DNA of 64,000 nt. It comes from an uncultured Allosphingosinicella sp. (GTDB lineage: Bacteria; Pseudomonadota; Alphaproteobacteria; Sphingomonadales; Sphingomonadaceae). The position numbers and the translations under genes were made by a program. The DNA is taken from NCBI GenBank assembly GCA_934539295.1, contig CAKTCN010000016.1, positions 1 through 64,000 of the forward strand. Direction: 5' to 3'. The notes under the pieces are model-generated. The model did no database searches. It was not told the origin of the DNA and saw only the letters and a program-made list of their open reading frames with translations. This document shows positions 1-8,327 of this stretch, piece by piece; the stretch's first letter is position 1, and each line of letters opens with the position of its first letter.

Positions 1-652
1 TGCTTCACCGGGTTCGCCTGATCCTGAGCCGCCAGCGTACGCAGCTGTCGAATGCGCTGCGGGCGCATCTTGCCGAGTTCGGGATCGTGGCGCCGATCGG
101 CCGCAACGGGATCGACAGGCTTCTCGACGTAATTGCCGACACGGCCGATGTCCGGTTGCCGGCAGATGCAAGGTTATGCTGGCTGCTCAGTTGCACGTCG
201 TAAAGGTCTAGATTCTCGAGAACGACCGCCGGATCATGGCGAGTGCCCGCGAGACCGAGCTCGGTCGGCGGCTAATGGAGATACCCGGCGTGGGCCCGTT
301 GCTCGCCAGTGCGATCGTGGCGACCGTGCCCGACCCGGCGATCTTCCGGTCAGGGCGCAACCTCGCTGCCTGGATTGGCCTGGTGCCGCGACAGAATTCC
401 AGCGGCGGCAAGGAGCGGCTGGGCGGGATCACCAAGGCCGGGCATCGCTATCTGCGCCAGATGCTCATCGTAGGGGCAATGGCAGTGGTGCGCTACGCCG
501 AGCGCAACGGGGCGAAGCGACCCTGGCTGGTACAGTTGCTCGCCCGCCGGAAGGCCAAGGTCGCAGCGGTCGCGCTTGCCAACAGGAATGTTCGCACGAT
601 CTGGGCGATGATGACCAGCGGTGAGCGTTATCGCGAACCCCAGATCGCATAA
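1..652 (+). pseudogene. IS110-family transposase, C-terminal remnant, frameshifted
   Basis: Decayed transposase of the IS110/IS116/IS902 type, cut by the window start. The C-terminal domain is recognisable from about 212 to 652: an IPGVGPLLASA helix-hairpin-like motif, then AAWIGLVPRQNSSGGKERLG and GHRYLRQMLIVGA, all typical of the family. The preceding linker reads in another frame (3-203, beginning LHRVRLILSRQRTQL and containing EFGIVAPIGRNG). In the downstream frame there is also a TAG at 209-211 just before ILENDRRI. So a frameshift near 165-200 plus an in-frame stop separate the two halves. The N-terminal DEDD catalytic domain lies outside the window. It is very probably inactive unless recoding occurs. 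No terminal repeats could be identified. Confidence 0.85.
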
Positions 653-1070
653 GGAATACGGCGCGAACCGCGCCTTCGAGGTTGGGAAGGGCGGACAGGA
701 GCTGATGCACAAAGCCGGTTGGAACGCCGGATCGGGAAAACCCACTAACGACCCAGCACATCAAGTGCGTGCAATTAATCGGGACCCGAACCGCGCGAAT
801 GGCATTACGGCCAGCAGCCATATGCGCCGCACAGACAGGCCGGACACATGGCCGCACCAACCAACAATGCGACGCTCACAACGCTACTTGCCAACGGAGA
901 GCCGTCCACACATGGTCCGCTTTCTGCCCTACAGCTTTCCACGAAAAGCAACTATTTCGTCAGCGCTTCAGCACTTTGAGTAGCCTGCCAACGGACTTCG
1001 CGATCCTGTAAGTGCGGGGCACATCCTCGGCATTCTCCAGTTATCGGAGCTCGATCTCTGTTCTGTGCAG
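653..1070. other. Gene-poor stretch after the transposase remnant
   Basis: I see no convincing gene here. The short open frames have no SD-like sequence and no familiar composition. The stretch directly after the transposase stop may include the 3' non-coding end of the insertion sequence, but I cannot place an end. Base composition looks lower in G+C than the core genes further on. Confidence 0.4.
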
Positions 1071-1298
1071 CTACGGCTTGCCTGTTCGAGCAGCAGGCCA
1101 GAGGCGCCCTCGAAATAACGACTCGTCGCCACTTTCAACAGGGTCTTCGCTTGTGCGCTCAATGCCCTCAGCAACCAGCCGACGGATGGCTTCTGCTCGT
1201 GTCGGATGCCCCTGCTGTGAAGCTCGCCAGTTGTCGAGAACGGTAAGCCAATCGAAGCTGCACCGGATCTGAAACGGATGCGTCTTTCGATCTGTCAT
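1071..1298 (-). CDS. Small putative ribbon-helix-helix-like protein
   Basis: A 75-aa protein starting MTDRKTHPFQIRCSFDWL. The stretch LDNWRASQQGHPTRAEAIRRLV (about residues 21-42) resembles the second half of ribbon-helix-helix DNA-binding proteins, where a variable loop with R-x-E-A-I-R-R-L precedes the last helix. I chose the ATG at 1298 rather than an in-frame start 18 nt upstream, because a GGGG stretch sits at SD distance from it. There is no toxin or operon partner next to it, and it stands alone in the accessory stretch beside the IS remnant. If real, it could be a small DNA-binding protein. The tail after residue 50 is not recognisable. Confidence 0.5.
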   Translation of the reverse strand: MTDRKTHPFQIRCSFDWLTVLDNWRASQQGHPTRAEAIRRLVAEGIERTSEDPVESGDESLFRGRLWPAARTGKP

Positions 1299-1665
1299 AT
1301 ACGCCCCAATAAGCAAAAGCGCATACCATCTCCCAGCCGGAGCAATGCTCTTATATGAAGTCCGGTAAACCAGAAGTGAGGTGATCGCACTGCGTTAGCA
1401 AGTTGCTTCTACCTGATCTTTGTTAGACGGCGGGCTGCTTTCTCGGGCGTCGAGGCAATCATGGCACGGCACTTAGCGGTGGCCGGGCTACGGTTCTTGA
1501 ACGATCACTCCTCAGTTTTGCGCCCGACCAGCCGTAAGCTGCCGCTCGGCCTACCACTTGCTCCAGATCAATACATTTGCGGTCCGTCTGCGCGCCATTT
1601 CCTAAGACGTGTTAGAGCATCGGGGGTGAAAAGGTGCTTTCAAGTCCTCGAACGGGAGGACCGCC
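1299..1665. other. Intergenic stretch, nothing recognised
   Basis: 367 nt between the small minus-strand gene and the next plus-strand gene. No open frame with family resemblance, no tRNA fold and no obvious repeat was found. Promoters for both flanking genes presumably lie here. Confidence 0.4.
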
Positions 1666-1896
1666 ATGCCGACTTATCGCATTTACTTTATGAATTCGTT
1701 TAGCGGGCACATCATGCACTTCCAAGAGTTCGAGGCGCCAGACGATGACGCCGCCACCAAGATTTGCGAAGACGAACTGAGCGGCGGACCATTCGAGCTC
1801 TGGTGCAATCGCCGGAAGATCCGACGCTTCGATGTGCACTCACTTGTGTCGCCCGTTACGCCTAATACACCCGATCTGAGCCGTCCCATTTACTAG
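1666..1896 (+). CDS. Conserved hypothetical protein, 76 aa
   Basis: Starts MPTYRIYFMNSFSGHIMHFQ, followed by an acidic EFEAPDDDAATKIC segment and ELWCNRRKIRRF. The ATG follows a GGGAGGA ribosome-binding site with good spacing, and the frame has ordinary codon use. The pattern (short beta strand, D-D-x-A-A helix, then ELWC-x-R-R-K) looks like small alphaproteobacterial proteins annotated only as hypothetical. There is no signal peptide and no membrane segment, so it is probably cytoplasmic. It is monocistronic as far as can be seen. Function unknown. Confidence 0.7.
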   Translation: MPTYRIYFMNSFSGHIMHFQEFEAPDDDAATKICEDELSGGPFELWCNRRKIRRFDVHSLVSPVTPNTPDLSRPIY

Positions 1897-2117
1897 CACG
1901 CCGATGGTCCAAAACTATCGGAAGCGGATGATACGCCGCTACCATATTCGAACGCCGTTTCCACGGCCGTCGCCGTTCAGGCATTCCCGGCAGCGCTGAC
2001 CCGCCTGAAAAACGGACCGGCGCTTCCGCCCACCCTGCCGTTACAGAGGCATAGGCCTGTTCGGCCACTTATGGGTCGAAAGCAGTCGGTCAGCTTCGGG
2101 CGCACTCCCCGGACCAA

Positions 2118-2267
2118 TCAAGGCTGCGATGGACCGCGCCGTTTCTGAATGATCGCGACGGCAACCATCGCCAGGACGCCGAGCGGGAACCAGAGTCCCG
2201 GGTCGCCGACGATGATGCCTATGAACCAGAAGACGGCCAGGGCGCCGATCGGTGTGAGCTTTGTCAT
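2118..2267 (-). CDS. Very small putative membrane protein, 49 aa
   Basis: A 49-aa frame read on the minus strand, starting MTKLTPIGALAVFWFIGIIV and ending with the basic tail QKRRGPSQP. It contains two hydrophobic stretches (about residues 6-20 and 25-40) separated by GDPGLWFP, consistent with a two-helix inner-membrane hairpin with a positive C-terminus. No strong SD is visible upstream of the ATG. It sits just downstream (in the minus direction) of the APH-like kinase gene, about 93 nt away, and might be co-transcribed with it. Existence is plausible rather than certain. Confidence 0.5.
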   Translation of the reverse strand: MTKLTPIGALAVFWFIGIIVGDPGLWFPLGVLAMVAVAIIQKRRGPSQP

Positions 2268-2360
2268 GTTCGAACGGTATGCCGCACAAGTCGAGGCGGC
2301 AAGTGGGGCGGTGTGGAGTGCCCGCGCCGGTTCAGCGTGGGCGCATGCTAGCGTCCGTCT

Positions 2361-3173
2361 TCAGAACAGCTCGTCCAGCATGAGGTGGAAGTCCAGCCTG
2401 CCCTGGTCGGGGACGACCACGCCGTATCGCGTGAGGAAACGTGAATCGAGGCCGCTGCCGAACTCCCCGAGGCAGTTCCAGGCTATCGCAAGATCCTGGT
2501 AGCGGTCGGCGATGCCGACGCGCCCTGCGTCGATGCAGCCGACCACCTGACCATCCGCCATCAGGAGATTGTCGAGGGAGAAATCGCCGTGGGTGACCAC
2601 GCGTTCTGGTGTGAAGGGAAGCCGCTCGTGCATCGCCTGCCACACCTGTTCGGCGGTCCAGCCCGCCCGCTCGTCATCGAAATCGTCTACGTCGACCAGG
2701 CCGGCATCGATCCGCTTGCGTGCAAGGGCAAGTCGGAAGGCGTGCCCGCCGTTGAACGGACATTGGTCCACCGGGATGGCGTGGAACCGCCGAAGGAAGT
2801 CGGCCAGCGCATCGACGATGGCGACCCCGTCCTGCGGCCTGGCCTCCAGGACCTGGAACGCCGTCTCACCGGCCAATGCCGTCATGAGGAGCCATGCATC
2901 CTCGGAAGAGGCGGAAAAATGGACGACGCGCGGCACCGGCACATGCCTCGCCAACCAGCGCAGCCTCACCATCTCGTCCGCCAGATCGTCGGCCACATTG
3001 CCACGGCCATGCTTCAGGAAAAGGTCGGGCGCGCCGGCCTTGCCACCGAGCCGGTAGACGTCCGCGCCGGACTCGCCGACATTGCTCCGTGCCCATGCGT
3101 AGCCGTCCACCACTTCGGACAGGTCCAACGGCACGGGCAACGCTGCACAGCTCTCCTCGCGATCCTCGACCAT
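2361..3173 (-). CDS. APH(3')-type aminoglycoside phosphotransferase family protein
   Basis: A 270-aa protein kinase-like phosphotransferase. The catalytic loop VTHGDFSLDNLL (about residues 190-202) gives the H-G-D-x-x-x-x-N signature, and CIDAGRVGIADRYQDLAIAW (about 209-228) gives the metal-binding Asp region. The C-terminus YGVVVPDQGRLDFHLMLDEL matches the YG...R..YF.LLDE.F end typical of APH(3') enzymes. Such enzymes transfer phosphate from ATP (or GTP) to the 3'-hydroxyl of kanamycin-like aminoglycosides; related chromosomal kinases may have other substrates. The length is normal for the family. I chose the ATG at 3173 (MVEDREESC), preceded by a G-rich SD, over one 51 nt upstream. Whether it confers resistance cannot be told from sequence. 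Confidence 0.85.
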   Translation of the reverse strand: MVEDREESCAALPVPLDLSEVVDGYAWARSNVGESGADVYRLGGKAGAPDLFLKHGRGNVADDLADEMVRLRWLARHVPVPRVVHFSASSEDAWLLMTALAGETAFQVLEARPQDGVAIVDALADFLRRFHAIPVDQCPFNGGHAFRLALARKRIDAGLVDVDDFDDERAGWTAEQVWQAMHERLPFTPERVVTHGDFSLDNLLMADGQVVGCIDAGRVGIADRYQDLAIAWNCLGEFGSGLDSRFLTRYGVVVPDQGRLDFHLMLDELF

Positions 3174-3272
3174 CCACCGAACCCCCTTGCAGCCCAGGCG
3201 CGGCTGTAACGGTCGACCATGCACGTTGGAAAGGCGCGAGCAGCCATTGTTGCCGCCCCGCGCGAGGCCTAG

Positions 3273-5867
3273 ATGAGTCGGATGCTAGACGCCCAGAACG
3301 CTCCCTCCGCTCCTGCGACCATTCGCCGTGAGGATTATCGGCCACCCGAGTGGCTGGTGCCGGACATAGCGCTGGAGTTCGCGCTCGATCCGGTGCGCAC
3401 GCGGGTGACGGCACGGCTGCGGGTGGAGCGCAATGCGGGCGACGGGCCGCTGGTGCTGGACGGCGAAGGGCTGAATTTGCTGTCGGTGACGGTCGACGGG
3501 GCCGCGGCGGAGCATGAACTGACGGCGGACCGGCTGGCCGTGCCGCTGGCGGGTGGTTCGGCAGTGGTCGAGACGGTGGTGGAGATCGCGCCGGAAGCCA
3601 ACACGCAGCTGATGGGCCTGTATGCGTCGGGCGGCATCTTGTGCACGCAGTGCGAGGCGGAGGGTTTTCGCCGGATCACCTTCTTCCCCGACCGGCCGGA
3701 CGTGCTGACGCGCTACACGGTGCGGATGAGCGCGGACAAGGCGCGCTTTCCGGTGCTGCTCGCCAATGGCGACATGGTGGGCTCGGGAGACGGAGAGGAC
3801 GGGACGCATTGGGCGGAGTGGAACGATCCATTCCCCAAGCCCTGCTACCTGTTCGCGTTGGTGGCGGGCGACCTGGTCGCGAACCGGGACAGCTTTACCA
3901 CCGCGTCGGGGCGCAAGGTCGAACTCGGCATCTGGGTGCGCGAGGCGGATCTTGCCAAGACGGACCATGCGATGGCGGCGCTGAAGGCGTCGATGGCGTG
4001 GGACGAGCGCGTCTATGGCCGCGAATATGACCTGGGCGTGTTCAACATCGTCGCCGTGTCCGATTTCAATTTCGGCGCGATGGAGAACAAAGGCCTCAAC
4101 ATCTTCAATTCGCGCTACATCCTGGCCGATCCGGATACGGCGACGGACGCGGATTTCGATGCGGTCGCGGCCGTCGTGGCGCACGAATATTTCCACAATT
4201 GGTCGGGCAATCGCGTCACCTGCCGCGACTGGTTTCAACTGTCGCTGAAGGAAGGCTTCACCGTCTTTCGCGACCAGCAATTCTCGGCTGATCAGGGATC
4301 GCGGGCGGTTAAGCGGATCGAGGATGTGCGAACGCTGCGCGCGGCGCAGTTCCCGGAGGATGGCGGGCCGCTTGCTCACCCGATCCGGCCGGAATCCTAT
4401 ATCGAGATATCGAATTTCTACACGGCCACGATCTACAACAAGGGCGCGGAGATCATCCGCATGCTCCATACCATGCTGGGCCCGGTAGCATTCCGGGCGG
4501 GCACCGACCTGTATTTCGACCGTCATGATGGCGAGGCCGCGACCTGCGAGGATTTCGTGAAGGCGATGGAGGATGCGACGGGCGCGGACCTGTCGGCCTT
4601 CCGTTCATGGTACGCGCAGGCGGGCACGCCGCGGGTGCGGGCGATGATCGTGCCGGGTGAGGGCGGCGCGGTGCGGCTCATCCTGGAACAGCAGGTGCCG
4701 CCGACGCCGGGGCAGCCGGACAAGCAGCCGATGCCGACGCCGCTGCGCATGGCCCTGTTCGGGCGCAACACCGGCGAGAAGCTGCTTGAACAGCTCGTGG
4801 TGCTGAACGGCGCGCGCGAGGAGCTGAGCTTCGGGCCGTTCGCCGAGCCGGTGCTCCTGTCGATCAACCGCGGCTTTTCGGCGCCGGTGGTGGTGGAAAC
4901 GCATCGCAGCAGCGCGGATCTGGCCTTCCTGTCGGCGCATGACGATGATCCGTTCGCGCGGTACGAGGCGATGCAGCAGCTGATGCTCGACACGCTGATC
5001 GGCATGGTCGAGGGGCGCGCGATGGACCGGGAGGCAGTGATTGCGGCGGTGTCGAACACGCTTGCCGATCCGGCACTGGACCCCGCCTTCGTGGCGGAGG
5101 CGGTGCTGCTGCCGAGTGAGGCATTCATCGGCGACCAGATGATGATCGTCGATCCCGATGCGATCCGTGCGGCGCGCGAATCGCTCAGGTCGGAGATCGG
5201 GCGCAGGCTGGAGGGGCAGTGGCGGGCCGCCCATGCATCGGGCACGGCCAATCGCTTCGAATATTCACCGGCGGCGAAGGGCGTGCGGCGATTGCGCAGC
5301 GTGGCGCTCGGCTATCTGGCGGCGAGCGGCGATGCGGAGGCGCCAACGCTGGCGATGCGGCAATATGCCGATGCCGACAACATGACCGATCGGCAGGGGG
5401 CACTGACCGCGCTCACCAGCGGCCATTCGCCGGAGCGGGACGAGGCTTTGGCGGCGTTCTACGCGCGCTACCGGGACGATGCACTCGTGCTGGACAAGTG
5501 GTTCGCGATCCAGGCGATGGCGGTGCGCGAGGATACGCCGGACGTGGTGGAGTCGCTGGCCGGGCATCCGGACTTCACGCTCGCCAATCCCAACCGCCTG
5601 CGGGCGCTGGTGGGCAGCTTCGCGGCCAACCAGGCGGCGTTCCACCATGGGTCCGGGCGCGGCTACCGGTTGGTGGCCGACATGATCCTGGCGGTGGACA
5701 GACTCAATCCGCAGACGGCCGCGCGCCTGGTGCCGCCGCTGGGCCGGTGGCGGCGGTTCGGCGAGGATCGCGCAGGCCTGATGCGGGCGGAACTGGAGCG
5801 GATCGTGGCGACCCCTGGTTTGTCGCGCGACGTATTCGAGCAGGCGTCGAAAAGCCTAGCGCGTTAA
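3273..5867 (+). CDS. pepN: Aminopeptidase N (M1 family zinc metallopeptidase)
   Basis: An 864-aa cytoplasmic zinc aminopeptidase that removes N-terminal residues from peptides during protein turnover. The substrate-binding motif GAMENKGLN lies near residue 268. The zinc motif HEYFHNWSGNR starts near residue 303, with the third zinc ligand Glu in LKEGFTVF. Length and the C-terminal helical array (ending QASKSLAR) fit the bacterial PepN subgroup (E. coli PepN is about 870 aa). An alternative start MLDAQNAP lies four codons in. It converges on the SURF1 gene, and a GC-rich inverted repeat occupies the junction. Confidence is very high from motifs and full length. Confidence 0.97.
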   Translation: MSRMLDAQNAPSAPATIRREDYRPPEWLVPDIALEFALDPVRTRVTARLRVERNAGDGPLVLDGEGLNLLSVTVDGAAAEHELTADRLAVPLAGGSAVVETVVEIAPEANTQLMGLYASGGILCTQCEAEGFRRITFFPDRPDVLTRYTVRMSADKARFPVLLANGDMVGSGDGEDGTHWAEWNDPFPKPCYLFALVAGDLVANRDSFTTASGRKVELGIWVREADLAKTDHAMAALKASMAWDERVYGREYDLGVFNIVAVSDFNFGAMENKGLNIFNSRYILADPDTATDADFDAVAAVVAHEYFHNWSGNRVTCRDWFQLSLKEGFTVFRDQQFSADQGSRAVKRIEDVRTLRAAQFPEDGGPLAHPIRPESYIEISNFYTATIYNKGAEIIRMLHTMLGPVAFRAGTDLYFDRHDGEAATCEDFVKAMEDATGADLSAFRSWYAQAGTPRVRAMIVPGEGGAVRLILEQQVPPTPGQPDKQPMPTPLRMALFGRNTGEKLLEQLVVLNGAREELSFGPFAEPVLLSINRGFSAPVVVETHRSSADLAFLSAHDDDPFARYEAMQQLMLDTLIGMVEGRAMDREAVIAAVSNTLADPALDPAFVAEAVLLPSEAFIGDQMMIVDPDAIRAARESLRSEIGRRLEGQWRAAHASGTANRFEYSPAAKGVRRLRSVALGYLAASGDAEAPTLAMRQYADADNMTDRQGALTALTSGHSPERDEALAAFYARYRDDALVLDKWFAIQAMAVREDTPDVVESLAGHPDFTLANPNRLRALVGSFAANQAAFHHGSGRGYRLVADMILAVDRLNPQTAARLVPPLGRWRRFGEDRAGLMRAELERIVATPGLSRDVFEQASKSLAR

Positions 5868-5871
5868 GCCG

Positions 5872-5907
5872 CGCGCTCAGGCAGCGCGCGTGCGGCGCCT
5901 GAGCGCG
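5872..5907. terminator. GC-rich inverted repeat at a convergent gene junction
   Basis: Perfect 11-bp arms (CGCGCTCAGGC at 5872-5882, GCCTGAGCGCG at 5897-5907) with a 14-nt loop, directly after the pepN stop and overlapping the last codons of the converging SURF1 gene. The position suggests a bidirectional terminator or transcript-end stabiliser. It lacks a clear U-run on either strand, so intrinsic termination is not proven. Confidence 0.45.
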
Positions 5908-6392
5908 AGTGCGTAGATCACGGCGGCCGCGGCCGCGAAGAAGAACCACTGGCCGGCATAAGCGAGGTGGTTGTTGGGGATCTCCTCCGCCCTGGGCAGC
6001 TCGCTACGCGCGAGTGGCGGGGTAGGCGTGTCGAGGATAAGCACCCGCGCCTGTTCTCCCCGGGCCAGGTGCTTGCCGGTGAATCGGGCGGTGCCGGCGA
6101 CGCGGGGCTGCAGATCGGGCTGCCTGGACCAGCCGAGATCGATCTGCATCTCCCCGCAGCGGGCCAGGTAGCGATAGCCGACTTCGCCCGACTCGCTACG
6201 GCCCACGCGCACCTCGGGTACGCCGTCGACGGTGCAGGTGACGGTTGCGGGTACATAGGCGTTGTCGGCGCCCATTTCGGCGATCAGTCGCTCTTTCCAG
6301 GCCAGGCGGTTCAACTGCCAGATGCCGAGCCCGATCATGGTCGCGATCGCGGCGGCGACGATGATCGTGGGGATGATGGGGATGCGCTTCAT
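5877..6392 (-). CDS. SURF1 family cytochrome c oxidase assembly protein
   Basis: A 171-aa inner-membrane protein. An N-terminal transmembrane helix (about 8-24, ending GLGIWQLNRLAWKERLI, where the W-Q-x-x-R-x-x-W-K motif is diagnostic) is followed by a periplasmic region and a second helix near the C-terminus (about 140-160) before an arginine-rich tail. SURF1 assists haem a insertion into subunit I of aa3-type oxidases. At 171 aa it is shorter than many SURF1 proteins (about 220-250 aa), with a compact periplasmic loop, but both helices and the GWSRQP strand are present. It overlaps the DUF983 gene by 4 nt (ATGA) and ends the ctaB-to-SURF1 transcript. Confidence 0.9.
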   Translation of the reverse strand: MKRIPIIPTIIVAAAIATMIGLGIWQLNRLAWKERLIAEMGADNAYVPATVTCTVDGVPEVRVGRSESGEVGYRYLARCGEMQIDLGWSRQPDLQPRVAGTARFTGKHLARGEQARVLILDTPTPPLARSELPRAEEIPNNHLAYAGQWFFFAAAAAVIYALALRRRTRAA

Positions 6393-6748
6393 TCGACCTG
6401 GCCCTTGGAAGCAGCTCTCCGATAGTCACGCGTGAGCAGGAGCGCCCTGGCGTATCGCAGCAACAGGATCACCGCCGCCATCGTGAAGGGGAACCAGAGG
6501 AGGTGCACCCAGAAAGGCGGGTGGAACCGGGTCTCGATCCCGAGTGCCAGGACCGTGACGAGTGCACCGACCAGCAGGGTCAGAAAGCCGGCCGAACCGC
6601 TGCCGAGCTGGTAGGCGGAGAAGTCGAGCCCGCATGCGGGGCAACGCTCGCGCGTGGCGAGGCCGCTGAAAAACGTAGCGGAGCCGCAGCGGGGGCAAAG
6701 GCCCCTTGCTGCGGCTCCGCTTGGTTTCACGTCTTCAGATCCGGCCAT
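6389..6748 (-). CDS. DUF983 family membrane protein with zinc-ribbon N-terminus
   Basis: A 119-aa protein. The N-terminal CPRCG...CPACG pair (about residues 18-40) forms a likely zinc ribbon, followed by two hydrophobic helices (about 53-71 and 76-97). DUF983 proteins are regularly found in cytochrome oxidase assembly operons, as here between ctaE and SURF1; their biochemical role is not established. The start is the ATG at 6748, giving MAGSEDVKPSGAAARG. Upstream in-frame ATGs would run into ctaE and are unlikely. The first 70 nt hold a strong inverted repeat, listed separately. Confidence 0.88.
   Translation of the reverse strand: MAGSEDVKPSGAAARGLCPRCGSATFFSGLATRERCPACGLDFSAYQLGSGSAGFLTLLVGALVTVLALGIETRFHPPFWVHLLWFPFTMAAVILLLRYARALLLTRDYRRAASKGQVE
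6677..6721. repeat. Long inverted repeat inside the start of the DUF983 gene
   Basis: Arms AGCGGAGCCGCAG (6677-6689) and CTGCGGCTCCGCT (6709-6721) are perfectly complementary over 13 bp. The loop itself carries a nested GGGGC/GCCCC pair. It starts 27 nt inside the DUF983 coding region and just after ctaE. It could slow or attenuate transcription or protect the ctaE transcript end, or it may be coding coincidence. Confidence 0.5.
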
Positions 6749-6765
6749 CGCGGACCTGCAGGATA

Positions 6766-7590
6766 TCAGTGATATTGCGCGCCCCAGCCGCCCCACACGT
6801 AGATGGCGAGGAAGAGGAACAGCCATACGACGTCGACGAAGTGCCAGTACCAGGCGGCGGCTTCGAAGCCGAAATGCTGGCGGGGCGTGAAGTCGCCGCG
6901 ATAGACGCGGATCTGGCAAACGATCAGGAAGATCGTGCCGACCACGACGTGGAAGCCGTGGAAGCCGGTCGCCATCATGAAGGTCGAGCCATAGATGGTC
7001 GATTCCTCGCCCACGAACATGAAAGGCGCATGGGCATATTCATACGCCTGGATGGCGCTGAACAGGATGCCGAGGCCGATGGTGAGCCACAGGCCGTTCT
7101 TCAGCCCCTTGCGATCGCCATGGATGAGCGAATGGTGCGCCCAGGTGATGGTCGTGCCCGAACAGAGCAGGATCAGCGTATTGAGGAGCGGGAATTCGAA
7201 GGGGTTGAGGACGTGCATCCCCTCCGGCGGCCAGACGCCCTGGATCGATTCCACCGGCGACGGGAACAGGGCGGCGCCGAAATAGGCCCAGAACCAGGCC
7301 ACGAAGAACATCACCTCCGAGGCAATGAACAGGATCATGCCATAGCGAAGGTGCAGCTGCACGATCGGCGTATGGTCGCCGGCATGCGCTTCCTTGATCA
7401 CGTCCACCCACCAGGAGAACATGCAGAACAGGACGGCTATGAACCCGGCGATCGTCAGGTAATTGCCGAACGCCATGTCGTGCATCCACAGCACCGCCCC
7501 GAAAAACAGGACGAAGGTCGACATCGAGCTCAGGAACGGCCAGATGCTCGGCGGCAGAATGTGGTAGTCGTGGTTCTTGGCTCCGGCCAT
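6766..7590 (-). CDS. ctaE: Cytochrome c oxidase subunit III
   Basis: A 274-aa polytopic inner-membrane protein of the aa3-type haem-copper oxidase. Characteristic segments include HDYHILPPSIWPFLSS at the N-terminus, the helix containing SEVMFFVAWFWAYF, TTITWAHHSLIHGD, and ATGFHGFHVVVGTIFL, and the C-terminal AAWYWHFVDVVWLFLF. Seven helices are expected, and the length is normal. Subunit III stabilises the catalytic core and supports proton uptake. The gene follows ctaG with a 48-nt gap and precedes DUF983 by 17 nt, as in other alphaproteobacterial oxidase operons. The subunit I and II genes are not in this window. Confidence 0.97.
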   Translation of the reverse strand: MAGAKNHDYHILPPSIWPFLSSMSTFVLFFGAVLWMHDMAFGNYLTIAGFIAVLFCMFSWWVDVIKEAHAGDHTPIVQLHLRYGMILFIASEVMFFVAWFWAYFGAALFPSPVESIQGVWPPEGMHVLNPFEFPLLNTLILLCSGTTITWAHHSLIHGDRKGLKNGLWLTIGLGILFSAIQAYEYAHAPFMFVGEESTIYGSTFMMATGFHGFHVVVGTIFLIVCQIRVYRGDFTPRQHFGFEAAAWYWHFVDVVWLFLFLAIYVWGGWGAQYH

Positions 7591-7638
7591 GTGCGTCCCT
7601 GTCGCTTGTCGATCTCGTTGAAACGTTTGTGCCCGGCT

Positions 7639-8205
7639 TTAGCCGCCAGCCCCGGCGGCGTCCACGGGGTAAAAAGTGTAGGAAAGCGTGATCTCGTCGA
7701 TGTCGCGCGCGTCTGGATCGGCAAGGATCTTCGGGTCGACATAATAGACCACCGGCATGCGGATCTCCTCACCGGGCTTCAGCGTCTGTTCGGTGAAGCA
7801 GAAGCACTGGATCTTGGTGAAATAAGGTCCGGCCTGGACCGGCGTCACATTGAAGGTGGCGGTGCCGGTGACGGGCTTCGTTCCGTTGTTACGCGCGGTG
7901 TAGAAGGCCATCTTGCGCGCGCCGATCGCCGCCGTCTCGACATGACGTTCGGGTTCGAAGCTCCACGGCAGGGCCGAATTGGTGTTCGCATCGAAACGAA
8001 CCTTGACCAGCTTGCCCTGGACCGCGCCCGGTGCGGCGCCGCCCACATTCATCTGGGTGGTGCCGCCAAAGCCGGTCACCTGGCAGAAGAGGCGGTAGAG
8101 CGGCACACTGGCAAAGGCCAGGCCGACCATGGCGAGCGCCACCAGGGCGAAGACGAGCGCGGTGCGTCCGTTCCTGCGGCCAAGGGCGGCGGGCTGTGCC
8201 ATCAA
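7639..8205 (-). CDS. ctaG: Cytochrome c oxidase assembly protein CtaG/Cox11
   Basis: A 188-aa copper chaperone that delivers copper to the CuB site of oxidase subunit I. An N-terminal membrane anchor (about 17-38, ending ASVPLYRLFCQVTGFGG) precedes a periplasmic immunoglobulin-like domain. The copper-binding C-F-C-F motif is present in KIQCFCFTEQTL (about residues 131-142), and the C-terminus has the usual ITLSYTFYPV. The start could be the first or second Met (MMAQ). It overlaps the upstream 41-aa gene by 4 nt, implying translational coupling. Confidence 0.96.
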   Translation of the reverse strand: MMAQPAALGRRNGRTALVFALVALAMVGLAFASVPLYRLFCQVTGFGGTTQMNVGGAAPGAVQGKLVKVRFDANTNSALPWSFEPERHVETAAIGARKMAFYTARNNGTKPVTGTATFNVTPVQAGPYFTKIQCFCFTEQTLKPGEEIRMPVVYYVDPKILADPDARDIDEITLSYTFYPVDAAGAGG

Positions 8206-8327
8206 TGCACCGTCATCTTGGCGATGCTGATGAAGTAAATGAGGATCACGAAAGCGAACAGGAGCGCGGCCATGATGGCGGCGCGGCTCTTCTGCCGGCG
8301 GCGGAGCGGGTCTTGATCGGGGGTCAT
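8202..8327 (-). CDS. Small oxidase-operon membrane protein (CoxF-like), 41 aa
   Basis: A 41-aa single-pass protein starting [20 protein letters not shown]. It has a basic cytoplasmic N-terminus and one helix (about 20-36, [16 protein letters not shown]). ATGA overlaps tie it to ctaB upstream and to ctaG downstream, so it is clearly part of the operon. Short proteins of this shape occur at the same place between ctaB and ctaG in other alphaproteobacteria, and are probably a small assembly or structural oxidase component. The exact role is unknown. Confidence 0.85.
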   Translation of the reverse strand: MTPDQDPLRRRQKSRAAIMAALLFAFVILIYFISIAKMTVH

